A stretch of DNA of 64,000 nt. Origin: Amycolatopsis sp. NBC_01488. GTDB lineage: Bacteria; Actinomycetota; Actinomycetes; Mycobacteriales; Pseudonocardiaceae. Made by a program: the position numbers and the translations under genes. Positions within the stretch are counted from its first letter, which is position 1, and each line of letters opens with the position of its first letter. The stretch spans positions 6,916,501-6,980,500 of the forward strand of contig NZ_CP109434.1 in assembly GCF_036227105.1 (NCBI RefSeq), given 5' to 3'. Below the pieces are notes generated by a model that worked only from the letters and a program-made list of their open reading frames with translations, was not told the origin of the DNA and did not search any database. Positions 8,577-16,658 of this stretch are shown piece by piece.

Positions 8577-9146
8577 TCAGTTCTTGCCGGGGTGGCGGAT
8601 GCCGGCGGCGAGCACCGCGGCCCAGTCGCCGGTGTGCTCGTCGAGGTCGAGGGTGGCGATCAGGTGGCAGAGCTGGCCGTAGGCGACGAACCGCTGCACC
8701 TGGTCTCCGTCGGCGCCGGAGCGCGTCAGGGCGAACTCGGTCACCTTGGCCAGCCCACGGCGGACGGCGTCGGCGATCTCCGGGGTGTCGGTCGCGGACT
8801 GGGCGTGCACCTGCAGCATCAGCAGGTTCCGGTCGGCGATCAGCTGGGCGTACGCGCCGCCCATCTCGTAGAGGATCTTTCCGGGGTCTTCGCCGTCGGC
8901 GCGGGCCGCCCCGTTCGAGAGCGCGTGCACGACCAGCTCGTAGCACCGGTCGAGCGCGGCGACGAAGAGGGAAACCTTGCCGGGGAACAACTTGAAGACG
9001 TAGGCGGGGGAGATGTCGGCCCGCGCGGCCACCGCGCTGATCGGCGTGCTGTGGTACCCGCCCCGGGCGAATTCGGCGATGGCGGCGTCGACGACGACGT
9101 CCCGCCGGGCGTCGGAGGTGGAGAGGGTGGCACCGCGCTTCGTCAT
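8577..9146 (-). CDS. TetR-family transcriptional repressor
   Basis: Regulator of 189 aa with an N-terminal TetR helix-turn-helix (about residues 15-60: VVDAAIAEFARGG, ISAVAARADISPAYVFKLF) and a ligand-binding C-terminal half. It lies directly upstream of the MDR oxidoreductase on the same strand. Its operator overlaps its own -10 and ends two bases before the ATG, so autorepression is likely. The ligand is unknown. Confidence 0.9.
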   Translation of the reverse strand: MTKRGATLSTSDARRDVVVDAAIAEFARGGYHSTPISAVAARADISPAYVFKLFPGKVSLFVAALDRCYELVVHALSNGAARADGEDPGKILYEMGGAYAQLIADRNLLMLQVHAQSATDTPEIADAVRRGLAKVTEFALTRSGADGDQVQRFVAYGQLCHLIATLDLDEHTGDWAAVLAAGIRHPGKN

Positions 9147-9183
9147 GTGAGTGACTGTACACTCACTCTCGTCGGGAAGGCAA
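9147..9183 (-). promoter_or_regulatory. TetR gene promoter with overlapping operator
   Basis: Reading leftward: TTGCCT (9183-9178), 18 bp, TACAGT (9159-9154), with the start point predicted at ATG 9146 (leaderless). The operator at 9149-9168, GAGTGA-N8-TCACTC with one central mismatch, covers the -10. Confidence 0.65.
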
Positions 9184-9192
9184 CACCCGCGG

Positions 9193-10332
9193 TCAGTGGT
9201 CGTCGGGGGAGCCGCCCATCATCCGCAGCATCCCGGCGCCGCCGGTGCGGAGGAACCGGGCGACCAGGACCGCCGCGAGCAGCACGAACACGATGTTCAG
9301 CCACGTCGTGTAGTTCCACGACACGCCTTCCCGCAGCACCGTCGCCGAGCGCGCGGCCGGGATCAGGCCGGCGACGCCGAAGAGCAGTTCGACGAGGTAC
9401 CCGGCGCCCACCATCGCGGCGTAGAACGTGCCGAGCAGCACCAGCGTCATCCGGGTGCCGTAGTACTTCCGGTAGATGTTCAGGATCGGCAGGATCAGCA
9501 GATCCGCGAAGAGGAACGCGACGACGCCGCCGAAGCTGATGCCGCCGTTCCACAGCACCGCGGCCAGCGGCACGTTGCCGATCGAGCAGACGAACGCCAG
9601 TATCGCGACGACCGGCCCGATGATCGGCCCCCACAGCGCCGACGCGACCGGGTGGCCGGTGAAGAACAGGGCCCGCCACCACGACTCCGGCACCCACGCG
9701 CCGACCGCGCCGGCGATCAGCAGCCCGATCACCAGGTCGCGCAGGATCGCCGCCCACTCCATGACGAACACGTGCGCCACCGCGGTGAAGCCGTCCGCCG
9801 AGAACAGCCGCTGCCGGAACGTGCCGGGGCCCTGGACGGACATGTCCATCGCCGCGTGGCCCTCCATCGACCCGGCGAGGCCCTTCTCCGCCTGCTCGCG
9901 GGCCTTCTCGAGGAGCCGGCGGCGGACGAAGACGCGGAACAGCACCGCCACCAGCACGATCATGATCGGGCCGCCGACGAACTCGGCCGCGGTGAACTGC
10001 CAGCCCATCAGCAGCGCCAGGATGATGCCCAGCTCGACGACCAGGTTCGTCGACCCGATCTCGAACGCCATGGCGGCGGTGAAGTGCGCGCCCCGGCGGA
10101 ACAGCGACCGCGCCAGCGCGACCGCGGCGTACGAGCAGGACGACGACGCCGCGCCCAGCACCGAGGCGACGGCGAGGGTGCGCGGCCGGTCGTCGCCCAT
10201 CAGCCGGACGATCGTCGACTTCCGGACGACGGCCTGGACGACGGCGCTCAGCAGGAACCCGAGGATCAGCGCCCAGAGGATCTCCCAGGTCATCGACCCG
10301 GCCAGGGCCAGCGCTTGGAGGACTTCGGCCAC
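9193..10332 (-). CDS. UPF0718 (YraQ/DUF318) membrane permease
   Basis: Polytopic membrane protein, 379 aa, of the YraQ/UPF0718 family, distantly related to the ArsP organoarsenical permeases. Family segments are ASSSCSYAAVALARSLFRRGA and FVCSIGNVPLAAVLWNGG, each with the conserved Cys, plus a long cytoplasmic linker near residues 145-185. The start GTG 10332 is inferred from the first hydrophobic helix; no strong ribosome site is visible. The transported species is not known. No arsenic genes are adjacent. Confidence 0.8.
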   Translation of the reverse strand: MAEVLQALALAGSMTWEILWALILGFLLSAVVQAVVRKSTIVRLMGDDRPRTLAVASVLGAASSSCSYAAVALARSLFRRGAHFTAAMAFEIGSTNLVVELGIILALLMGWQFTAAEFVGGPIMIVLVAVLFRVFVRRRLLEKAREQAEKGLAGSMEGHAAMDMSVQGPGTFRQRLFSADGFTAVAHVFVMEWAAILRDLVIGLLIAGAVGAWVPESWWRALFFTGHPVASALWGPIIGPVVAILAFVCSIGNVPLAAVLWNGGISFGGVVAFLFADLLILPILNIYRKYYGTRMTLVLLGTFYAAMVGAGYLVELLFGVAGLIPAARSATVLREGVSWNYTTWLNIVFVLLAAVLVARFLRTGGAGMLRMMGGSPDDH

Positions 10333-10386
10333 GAGACCGGACGCTACCCGTGCGGTGCCGCGGCTGCCACGCGAACGCGCCCGCCG

Positions 10387-10401
10387 CGTCCACAGTGGAC
10401 G
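10387..10401. terminator. Hairpin after the serine protease gene
   Basis: Perfect 7-1-7 inverted repeat (CGTCCAC-a-GTGGACG), 23 bp past the leftward protease stop and before the permease start. A short terminator-like hairpin. Confidence 0.4.
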
Positions 10402-10423
10402 TGACGGGCGCGGCCGGCGGCGC

Positions 10424-11125
10424 TCAGACGCCCGCGGTGGCCGAGATCCAGTCGCGGTACTTCGTGATGTTGATGTAGGCCGTGTAGGACTGGCGGTCAC
10501 TCGTCGACGCCACGCCGACCTGCCTGCCGTTCGCGTACATCGGGCCACCCGAGTCGCCGCCCGCGGTGATGCCGTCGCCGCGGTTCGCGCACACCGAGAC
10601 GCCGGCCGCGCCGTCCGGGCAGTCGATCGAGGTGACGTTCACCTTCGCGACCTTCAGCAGCTGCGACTGGCACTCGATCTCCGGCTTGTCGGTGCAGGTG
10701 GCGCCCCAGCCGTAGACCTCGGCCTGGTCGCCCACCTTGACGTCGCCCTCGCTGCCGAGGGGCGCGTAGTCGGTCTGCACCTGCTGGTCGATCTGCACCA
10801 GCGAGATGTCGGCGTCCGGCGATTCGTGCACCGAAGTGGCGTTGACGGTGGTGCCCTTCGTCTGGTCCAGGTCGCCGACGTGGAAGCTGATCGCCTGGCC
10901 GTTCGCACCCTGCGTGCAGTGGCGCGCGGTGAGGATCCAGTCGGGTGCGATGATCGTCGCCGAGCAGATCTGCTGGCCGCCGGCGAACATCCGGGCCGCC
11001 GAGTGGAGTGAGTCGGCATTGCTGCCGTCGATGATGGCCGGCTGGGCGGCCAGGGACGGCGCCGCGGCCGCGAGTGCCGAGAACAGCACACCGGAGACGA
11101 CGACGCCGGTTCGCGCGATACGCAC
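10424..11125 (-). CDS. Secreted trypsin-like serine protease (S1A)
   Basis: Extracellular chymotrypsin-fold protease, 233 aa. A Sec signal peptide spans about residues 1-27 (ends SLAAQ). The catalytic triad is visible: His69 (TARHC), Asp106 (DADISLV) and Ser192 (GGDSGGP). The mature domain starts almost at once, so any propeptide is very short. GTG 11125 has GGAGG eight bases upstream. It is divergent from the C70-like protease gene, so two secreted proteases share a 451-bp promoter region. Confidence 0.92.
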   Translation of the reverse strand: MRIARTGVVVSGVLFSALAAAAPSLAAQPAIIDGSNADSLHSAARMFAGGQQICSATIIAPDWILTARHCTQGANGQAISFHVGDLDQTKGTTVNATSVHESPDADISLVQIDQQVQTDYAPLGSEGDVKVGDQAEVYGWGATCTDKPEIECQSQLLKVAKVNVTSIDCPDGAAGVSVCANRGDGITAGGDSGGPMYANGRQVGVASTSDRQSYTAYINITKYRDWISATAGV

Positions 11126-11576
11126 TGGGGAACCTCCATCCGCGGACCGGGGTCCGGCGGTGACGTGGGGTGAGGGACGTGCCCACCGTCGCGGCTGTGG
11201 GTGAATCTCCGGAACCCGCCGATAGTCGGTTGATCCACAACGCGACTTTCGTCGTGGGCCGTCCGGCGCAGCCGCGGGCCCCGTCCGTGCTGACGCCGGT
11301 GAGTGCCTGCGAACCGGAAACTGTCACGTGTGAAAGCGCGCGTCACAAAGAACGAAGGGGCCGAAAAACCGTGAGCCGACCCATCGCGACCGGGCCCGCC
11401 GGAATCCGCCCGGCGGGCCGGGGCCGATGCCGGAATCCGGCACCGGGGAACTGCCGGGATCCGCCGAAACCGTTCCCTCCCAACGTGATCCTCCCTTCGT
11501 AGGTACCGGGTGCACGGCGGTGCGCGGAGTATTCCGTGCCACCACGTCGAATCGTCACCGGCTGGAGGACCACTTC
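11126..11576. other. Divergent promoter region of two secreted protease genes
   Basis: 451 bp without a credible gene; the open frames here lack ribosome sites and protein-like composition. It should hold the promoters of both flanking proteases. I find no confident -35/-10 pair or palindrome. A GGAGGA ribosome site at 11564-11569 serves the rightward gene. Confidence 0.5.
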
Positions 11577-12164
11577 GTGATCACCACTTCAGGAGTCCTA
11601 CGTGGACTCGCGGCGGTTTCGGCCGCCGCGGCGGCCGTCGTCGCACTGCAGGCGCCCGCCACCGCGGCCGCCGCGCGGACCGATCTCGGCATCAGCATGC
11701 AGGCCCAGCAGAAGGACCAGTGGTGCTGGGACGCCAGCGGCAACACCATCGCCGGCTTCTGGGGATATTCGCTTTCCCAGACCCGGTTCTGCCAGATCGC
11801 GCACAACGAGTCGGGCAGCGACTGCGCGAACCACCAGGGTTACCTGTCCGACCAGCAACGGGTGTTCGGCTACCTCGGCTTCGCCGGTGTCGGGTCCTAC
11901 GACTCGAACGGGCAGGTCCTTTCCTTCACCACCATCAAGAACCAGATCGACGCGGGACAGCCGATCGGCACCCGCATCGGCTGGCGTTCCGGCGGCGGCC
12001 ACATGCACGTCCTCTACGGGTACGACAACGCGAACGGCGCGACCCGCGTGGAATACGGCGATCCGTGGCCGAACAACAGCCGCTACAACTCGATGAACTA
12101 CGACACCTACCGCTCGAACACGCAATTCCGGTGGACGCACACGCTGTACGGGATCGAGGGATGA
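11577..12164 (+). CDS. Secreted papain-like cysteine protease (C70/AvrRpt2 type)
   Basis: Putative exported cysteine protease of 195 aa. A signal peptide ends near residue 33 (ATAAAAR). The mature part begins with the family hallmark MQAQQKDQWCW, placing the nucleophile at Cys50. A Gly-rich GGGHMHVLYGYD segment supplies His142 or His144 and the DPW that follows supplies the Asp. Cys pairs in CQIAHNE and CANH suggest a disulfide. GTG 11577 is supported by GGAGGA at 11564-11569. The last bases overlap the next gene (ATGA), so the two are translationally coupled. Confidence 0.8.
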   Translation: MITTSGVLRGLAAVSAAAAAVVALQAPATAAAARTDLGISMQAQQKDQWCWDASGNTIAGFWGYSLSQTRFCQIAHNESGSDCANHQGYLSDQQRVFGYLGFAGVGSYDSNGQVLSFTTIKNQIDAGQPIGTRIGWRSGGGHMHVLYGYDNANGATRVEYGDPWPNNSRYNSMNYDTYRSNTQFRWTHTLYGIEG

Positions 12165-12928
12165 GCGTGCTGAAGAAGGCGATGGGCGCGGCCGTGCTGG
12201 CCGGCGCCGCGATGCTCACCACCACCGGCGCCGCGGGCGCGGCCACCGGCCCGGCCGGCACCCCGACCGCGGCCGACACCGCCGCGATCGGCCAGGTCAC
12301 CGGCGGCCGGGCCACCCTCGACCGGCTCGCGACGACGAAGTTCCCCGGCGCCCACGCGGCCGCCGCGGCGCAGGCGGCGAAGGCCGACCCGGGCACGCAG
12401 GTCGCGGTCTACGAGCCGACGGCGGCGTTCGTCGCCGGAACCTCGGACGTCCCGGCCGCGCTCGCCTACGTCGCGGTGCCGGCGCGGGCCGGCGACGGCA
12501 CGACGGCGACGGTCTGGGCCGAACGGCAGGGCGCGGCCTGGACCGTCGTCAACGTCGCGTCCGGCGACTACGAGCAGCGGTACGCCGAGGCCGCGGCCGG
12601 CGGCTACCTCCTGCACGAACCGCAGGTCAACGCCTGGTACGCGGTGCACGGCGACGCCGTGACGGCGCTGGACGGCTCGGTCACCGGCGTGGCCGCGGGC
12701 ACGAAGCTGAGCGTGCCGGACTACCGCGCGGCGCTGCACCAGCGGTACGCGGACAAGCTCCCGGGCTCGGCGTACGACCGCGACGGCGCGGGCGGCGGCT
12801 ACGGCGGCCGCGAGCGCGCTGTCCCGGCGACCGGCTCCGACGACGTGCTGCTGCTGCCATTCGCGCTCGGCGGTGTCCTCGTCCTGGTGGCGGGCGCCGT
12901 CGTCGTGCCACGGCTGCGGCGCCGGTAG
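12161..12928 (+). CDS. Secreted protein with sortase-like anchor, partner of the C70 protease
   Basis: Unrecognised protein of 255 aa. It has a signal peptide (cleavage near residue 28, TTGAAGAA) and an Ala-rich soluble body. Its C terminus has VPATG (221-225), then a hydrophobic helix, then RLRRR, the layout of an LPXTG-like sorting signal. The start ATG overlaps the protease stop. A wall-held partner made in fixed ratio with a secreted protease could be its substrate, chaperone or inhibitor; the sequence does not say which. If VPATG is not a sortase site, the protein is a C-terminally anchored membrane protein. Confidence 0.7.
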   Translation: MSVLKKAMGAAVLAGAAMLTTTGAAGAATGPAGTPTAADTAAIGQVTGGRATLDRLATTKFPGAHAAAAAQAAKADPGTQVAVYEPTAAFVAGTSDVPAALAYVAVPARAGDGTTATVWAERQGAAWTVVNVASGDYEQRYAEAAAGGYLLHEPQVNAWYAVHGDAVTALDGSVTGVAAGTKLSVPDYRAALHQRYADKLPGSAYDRDGAGGGYGGRERAVPATGSDDVLLLPFALGGVLVLVAGAVVVPRLRRR

Positions 12929-12963
12929 GTCCGCGTGGGGCCGCCGACGAGCCCGGCGGCCCC

Positions 12964-12997
12964 TTGGCAGGTGATCATGATCAGGGCACAATGCGCC
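12964..12997 (+). promoter_or_regulatory. Lrp-gene promoter with central palindrome; leaderless start
   Basis: TTGGCA (12964-12969), 17 bp, CACAAT (12987-12992), predicting transcription from the ATG at 12998. The spacer holds a perfect 12-bp palindrome, TGATCATGATCA (12972-12983), a good place for autoregulation by the encoded Lrp protein. Confidence 0.6.
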
Positions 12998-14029
12998 ATG
13001 CCCGTTCCCACGGCCGTCCAGCCGGAACCGGCGCGGTTGACCGGATCGGACCTCGCGCTGGTCGAGGCGCTGCAGCGCGACCCCCGGGCACCGTGGACGC
13101 GGATCGCTGCCGCCGTCGGCACCGACGCGACGACGGCCGCGCGCCGCTGGGACCGGCTGCAGGCGGCCGGGCTGGCCTGGCTCACCGCGTACGCCACCGC
13201 CCCGACGACCACGGTCGGCTACGTCGACCTGGCCTGCCGCCCGGACGCGCTGACCGAACTGACCCGCGAGCTGTGCGGCTGGCCGCCGGTGTTCAGCGTC
13301 GAGCGCACGACCAGCCGGTTCTCGCTGTTCCTCTCCCTGGCGGCCCGCGACCTCGATGCGCTGGACGAGCTGGTCACCGGCCGGGTCGGCGCCCTGCCCG
13401 GCGTGCGCGAGGTCCGGTTCGCCGTCGTCACCCGCGTCTACCGCGAAGGCAGCGGCTGGCTGGTGAACGCGCTGGCCCCGGAACAGCGCGCGGCGCTCGA
13501 CGAGACGGCGGTGCAGGCCCGGCTGGTCGTCCCGCAGCAGTGGGACGACCGGGACCTGCGCGCGCTGGTCGAGTCCCTCGGCGAGGACGGCCGCCGCAGC
13601 TACGCCGAGCTGGCCCGCGACTGCCGGATGAGCGAGTCGGCGGTGCGCCGCACGCTCGCGCGGATGCTGCGCAACCACGAGCTGGACTTCCGCTGCGACC
13701 TCGCGCACGTCCCGGCGGGCTGGCCGGTGATCGCGGGCTACCGCCTCGACATCGCGGCGGACGACCTCGACCGCGCCGGGACGGCGATCGCGCAGCTGCC
13801 GGAGACGCGGCTGTCGGCGGCGGTGGTCGGAGCGGGCAACCTGGTGGTCTCGGCGTGGCTGCGGGAACCGGCCGGCTGCACGGGCTACGAGACGCGGCTC
13901 GCGGCCGCCGCACCGGGCGCCCGCGTGCTCGACCGCGCGATCACGCTGCGGATGCCGAAGCGGATGGGCCGCCTGCTCAGCCCGCACGGTCTCGGCGGGA
14001 CCCACCAGGCGATCATCCCCGCCCGCTGA
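12998..14029 (+). CDS. Lrp/AsnC-type regulator with two helix-turn-helix domains
   Basis: Regulator of 343 aa, twice the usual Lrp length. The first AsnC-type helix-turn-helix is near residues 12-55 (LVEALQRDPRAPWTRIAAAVG) and is followed by an alpha/beta effector-type domain. A second helix-turn-helix lies near 185-230 (LVESLGEDGRRSYAELARDCRMSESAVRRTLARM) with a second effector-type domain. Such tandem forms act as a covalent dimer of the ordinary protein. ATG 12998 is chosen because the promoter predicts a leaderless start there; ATG 12977 is the alternative. Target genes are unknown; the alditol oxidase gene follows 191 bp downstream. Confidence 0.85.
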   Translation: MPVPTAVQPEPARLTGSDLALVEALQRDPRAPWTRIAAAVGTDATTAARRWDRLQAAGLAWLTAYATAPTTTVGYVDLACRPDALTELTRELCGWPPVFSVERTTSRFSLFLSLAARDLDALDELVTGRVGALPGVREVRFAVVTRVYREGSGWLVNALAPEQRAALDETAVQARLVVPQQWDDRDLRALVESLGEDGRRSYAELARDCRMSESAVRRTLARMLRNHELDFRCDLAHVPAGWPVIAGYRLDIAADDLDRAGTAIAQLPETRLSAAVVGAGNLVVSAWLREPAGCTGYETRLAAAAPGARVLDRAITLRMPKRMGRLLSPHGLGGTHQAIIPAR

Positions 14030-14220
14030 CGGCGCCGAGACCGGCCGGCTGATGACCACCCACCACACACCGCGGCGCAGCGCGAGATCGGCGCGCTCGT
14101 CCTGGATGGCCAGGGCTGGGGAATAGGCGGCACCCGGTGCCGCCGCGGTGGATGCGCGACTTCCGGCGCGACGCGGCCGCGTAGGGTCGGAGGCGGGGAA
14201 CCGGCACTGTGGAGGAACGT

Positions 14221-15456
14221 TTGGGCGAGCAGAACTGGGCCGGGAACCTCGGCTACACCGCGGACTCGGTGCCGACTCCGCGGACCGTCGAGGAAGTACG
14301 GGAAGCCGTCGCGGCCGCGACGCACGTCAAGGCCCTGGGCAGCCGTCACTGCTTCAACGACATCGCGGACTCGCCCGGCGGTGTCCTGCTGGACCTGCGC
14401 GCACTCGACGTCCCGGTGGAGATCGGCGACGGGACGGTGACCGTCGGCGGGTCCGCGCGCTACGGCGACTTCGCCGGACAGCTGCACGCCGCCGGGTTCG
14501 CGCTGCCGAACCTGGCGTCGCTGCCGCACATCACGGTGGCCGGCAGCGTCGCGACCGGCACCCACGGCTCCGGGCGCGGGCAGCCGGGACTCGGCTCGGC
14601 GGTGTCGGCGATCGAGCTGGTCACCGCGAACGGCGAGCTGCGGACGTTCACCCGCGCCCACACCGAGTTCCCCGGGCTGGTCGTCGGCCTCGGCGCGTTC
14701 GGCGTCGTCACGCGGATCACCCTGGACGTCGTGCCCACGTTCGACGTCCGCCAGGACGTCTTCGACGGCTTGCCCTGGGAGGCCGCGTACCGGCACTTCG
14801 ACGAGATCGAGGACTCGGGCTACAGCGTCAGCATGTTCACGAACTGGGCGAACGACGCGATCGACCAGGTCTGGGTCAAGTCGCGGGTCGACGCGTTCAC
14901 CGAGCGGACCGGCCTGTTCGGCGCGGTGCCCGCCGACGGCCCGCGGCACCCGGCGCACGCGGCCGGGATCTCCGCCGACAACGGCACGCCGCAGGGTGGG
15001 GTGCCGGGTCCGTGGCACGAGCGGCTGCCGCACTTCGCACTCGCGTTCACCCCGAGCGTCGGTGACGAGCTGCAGTCGGAGTACTTCGTGCCCTACGAGG
15101 ACGCGGTGGCGGCCGTGCGGGCCGTCCGCGGGATCGGTGAGCTGCTGGCTCCGTTGCTGCTGGTGTCGGAGATCCGCGCGATCGCGGGCGACGAGCTGTG
15201 GCTGAGCCCGTGCCACGGCGGCGACCGGGTCGCGCTGCACTTCACCTGGCAGCCGCGGCAGCCCGAGGTCGAGGCGGTGCTCCCGATCCTCGAGGAGCGA
15301 CTGGCGCCGTTCGGTGCGCGGCCGCACTGGGGCAAGCTCTTCCACCGGGTCGGGTCGTATCCGCGGCGGAGAGATTTCCGGGCGCTGGCCACGGAACTCG
15401 ACCCCGGCGGGAAGTTCCGGAACCCCTTCCTGGAGCGGCGCGTCTTCGGCGGTTAG
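14221..15456 (+). CDS. Alditol oxidase (FAD-linked, AldO-like)
   Basis: Flavoprotein oxidase of about 411 aa, close along its length to Streptomyces AldO (NWAGN start, [20 protein letters not shown]-type region, [19 protein letters not shown]). These enzymes oxidise xylitol, sorbitol and related polyols to aldoses with release of H2O2. The His in GSRHCFN matches the residue that holds FAD covalently in AldO. The start is uncertain: TTG 14221 has GGAGG five bases upstream, while GTG 14209 lacks a ribosome site. It overlaps the LacI gene tail to tail by 4 bp. Substrate is inferred from similarity. Confidence 0.85.
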   Translation: [411 protein letters not shown]

Positions 15457-16430
15457 CCCGCCGGCGGGGCCGTGGTCGCGCGGACGATCAGGTACGTGTC
15501 GAGCACCTGGGTCGTCTGCTCGTCCGCGGTACCGTCCAGGAGATCCAGCAGGATCGTCACCGCCGCCCGGCCGGCCGCCTCCGTCGGCATCGCGATCGTC
15601 GTCAGCGGCGGGGCCGAGATCGCCGCGAAGACCAGGTCGTCGAAGCCGACCAGGCTGATCTCGTCCGGCACCGGCACGCCGCGGGCGTTGAGCCGCGCGA
15701 GGGCCCCGAAGGCGACCAGGTCGTTGTACGCGACGATCGCCGTCACGTCCGCGGCCAGGGCCAGGTCCGCGCCCTGCAGGCCGCCCTCGAACACCGGCGG
15801 GAACGGCCCGAACTCGACGACCTCGGTACCGTGCCGCTCGGCCGCCTCCGCCAGGCCCGCCCGGCGCGCGCGGTTCGCCCACGCCATGCGCGGCCCGCCG
15901 AGGTAGGCGCAGCGGCGGTGACCCAGCGCGGCGAGGTGCTCGATCGCCTGGCGCATCCCGTCGGCCGCGTCCATCACGATCGACGGGATCCCCGGCACCT
16001 CGCGGTTGAGCAGCACCAGCGTCGTCTGGCCGGCGAGCGCGCGCAGCTGGTCGTCGGTCATGCTCGGGCTGCCCAGCACGACACCGTCGACCTGCCGGGC
16101 CATCCGCCGGACCAGGTTCTGCTCGGTCGCCGGGTCCTGGTCGCTGCTCGCGAACAGCACCGCGACGTCGTCCTGCCGCGCGCGGGCCTGGACGCCGTCG
16201 AGCACGCCGGTGAAGAACGGGTTGCCGAGGTCCGACACGACGATGCCGATGTGCCCGGTGCGGGCGGCGGGCTGCACGGTCCCGACGGCGTGGTACCCGA
16301 GTTCGCTCGCCGCGGCCAGCACCCGGCTGCGCGTCTGGTGCCGGACCAGATCCGGCGACGTGAACGCGCGCGACACGGTCGAGATCGACACGTTGGCCCG
16401 GCGGGCGACGTCGTGAATGGTCACGCTCAC
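15453..16430 (-). CDS. LacI-family regulator of the pectin island
   Basis: Repressor of 325 aa with an N-terminal LacI helix-turn-helix (TIHDVARRANVSISTVSRAF) and a periplasmic-binding-protein-like sugar domain (GIVVSDLGNPFFTGVLDGVQ). GTG 16430 is preceded by AGGAG. It is divergent from the first pectate lyase, and palindromes of the AAGCGCTT class typical of this family occur at three transcription units of the island. It is therefore the likely local repressor, induced by a pectin fragment. Which sugar binds is unknown. Confidence 0.88.
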   Translation of the reverse strand: MSVTIHDVARRANVSISTVSRAFTSPDLVRHQTRSRVLAAASELGYHAVGTVQPAARTGHIGIVVSDLGNPFFTGVLDGVQARARQDDVAVLFASSDQDPATEQNLVRRMARQVDGVVLGSPSMTDDQLRALAGQTTLVLLNREVPGIPSIVMDAADGMRQAIEHLAALGHRRCAYLGGPRMAWANRARRAGLAEAAERHGTEVVEFGPFPPVFEGGLQGADLALAADVTAIVAYNDLVAFGALARLNARGVPVPDEISLVGFDDLVFAAISAPPLTTIAMPTEAAGRAAVTILLDLLDGTADEQTTQVLDTYLIVRATTAPPAG

Positions 16431-16465
16431 GGCTACTCCTCGGCAGGCTCCTGCCACATCATGGA

Positions 16466-16481
16466 AACGCCCGGCAGCGTT
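16466..16481. promoter_or_regulatory. Inverted repeat near the LacI start
   Basis: AACGC-N6-GCGTT (16466-16470 with 16477-16481), 35 bp before the LacI gene start. It may be an autoregulatory site. Short arms make it weak evidence. Confidence 0.35.
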
Positions 16482-16557
16482 GTCAACAACGGATCGCCTT
16501 GCGGCAGCGGGAATCCGGCCGCCGCAGGGCCATTCGGCTGGGCTTGGGATGAAAACC

Positions 16558-16597
16558 CTGCAAATCGTTGACCGGGTTTTGCTGCAAATCGTAGAAC
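16558..16597 (+). promoter_or_regulatory. Pectate lyase promoter with paired direct repeats
   Basis: TTGACC (16568-16573), 18 bp, TAGAAC (16592-16597). An 11-base sequence, CTGCAAATCGT, occurs twice (16558-16568 and 16582-16592, 24 bp apart). Each copy ends on the first T of the -35 and of the -10. AAAACCC/GGGTTTT arms (16552-16558, 16574-16580) overlap. The repeats look like a regulator site built into the promoter. Confidence 0.6.
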
Positions 16598-16658
16598 GGA
16601 GTCTCCGCCGCGTTCCCCGCTTCCGGGGCGCGGGTCCCCACCCCCTTCGAGGTGCCTG

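Noticed and set aside
11170..11502. Rightward 110-codon ORF between the two protease genes
   Set aside because: No ribosome site, Pro/Arg-rich shadow-like composition and no recognisable domain.
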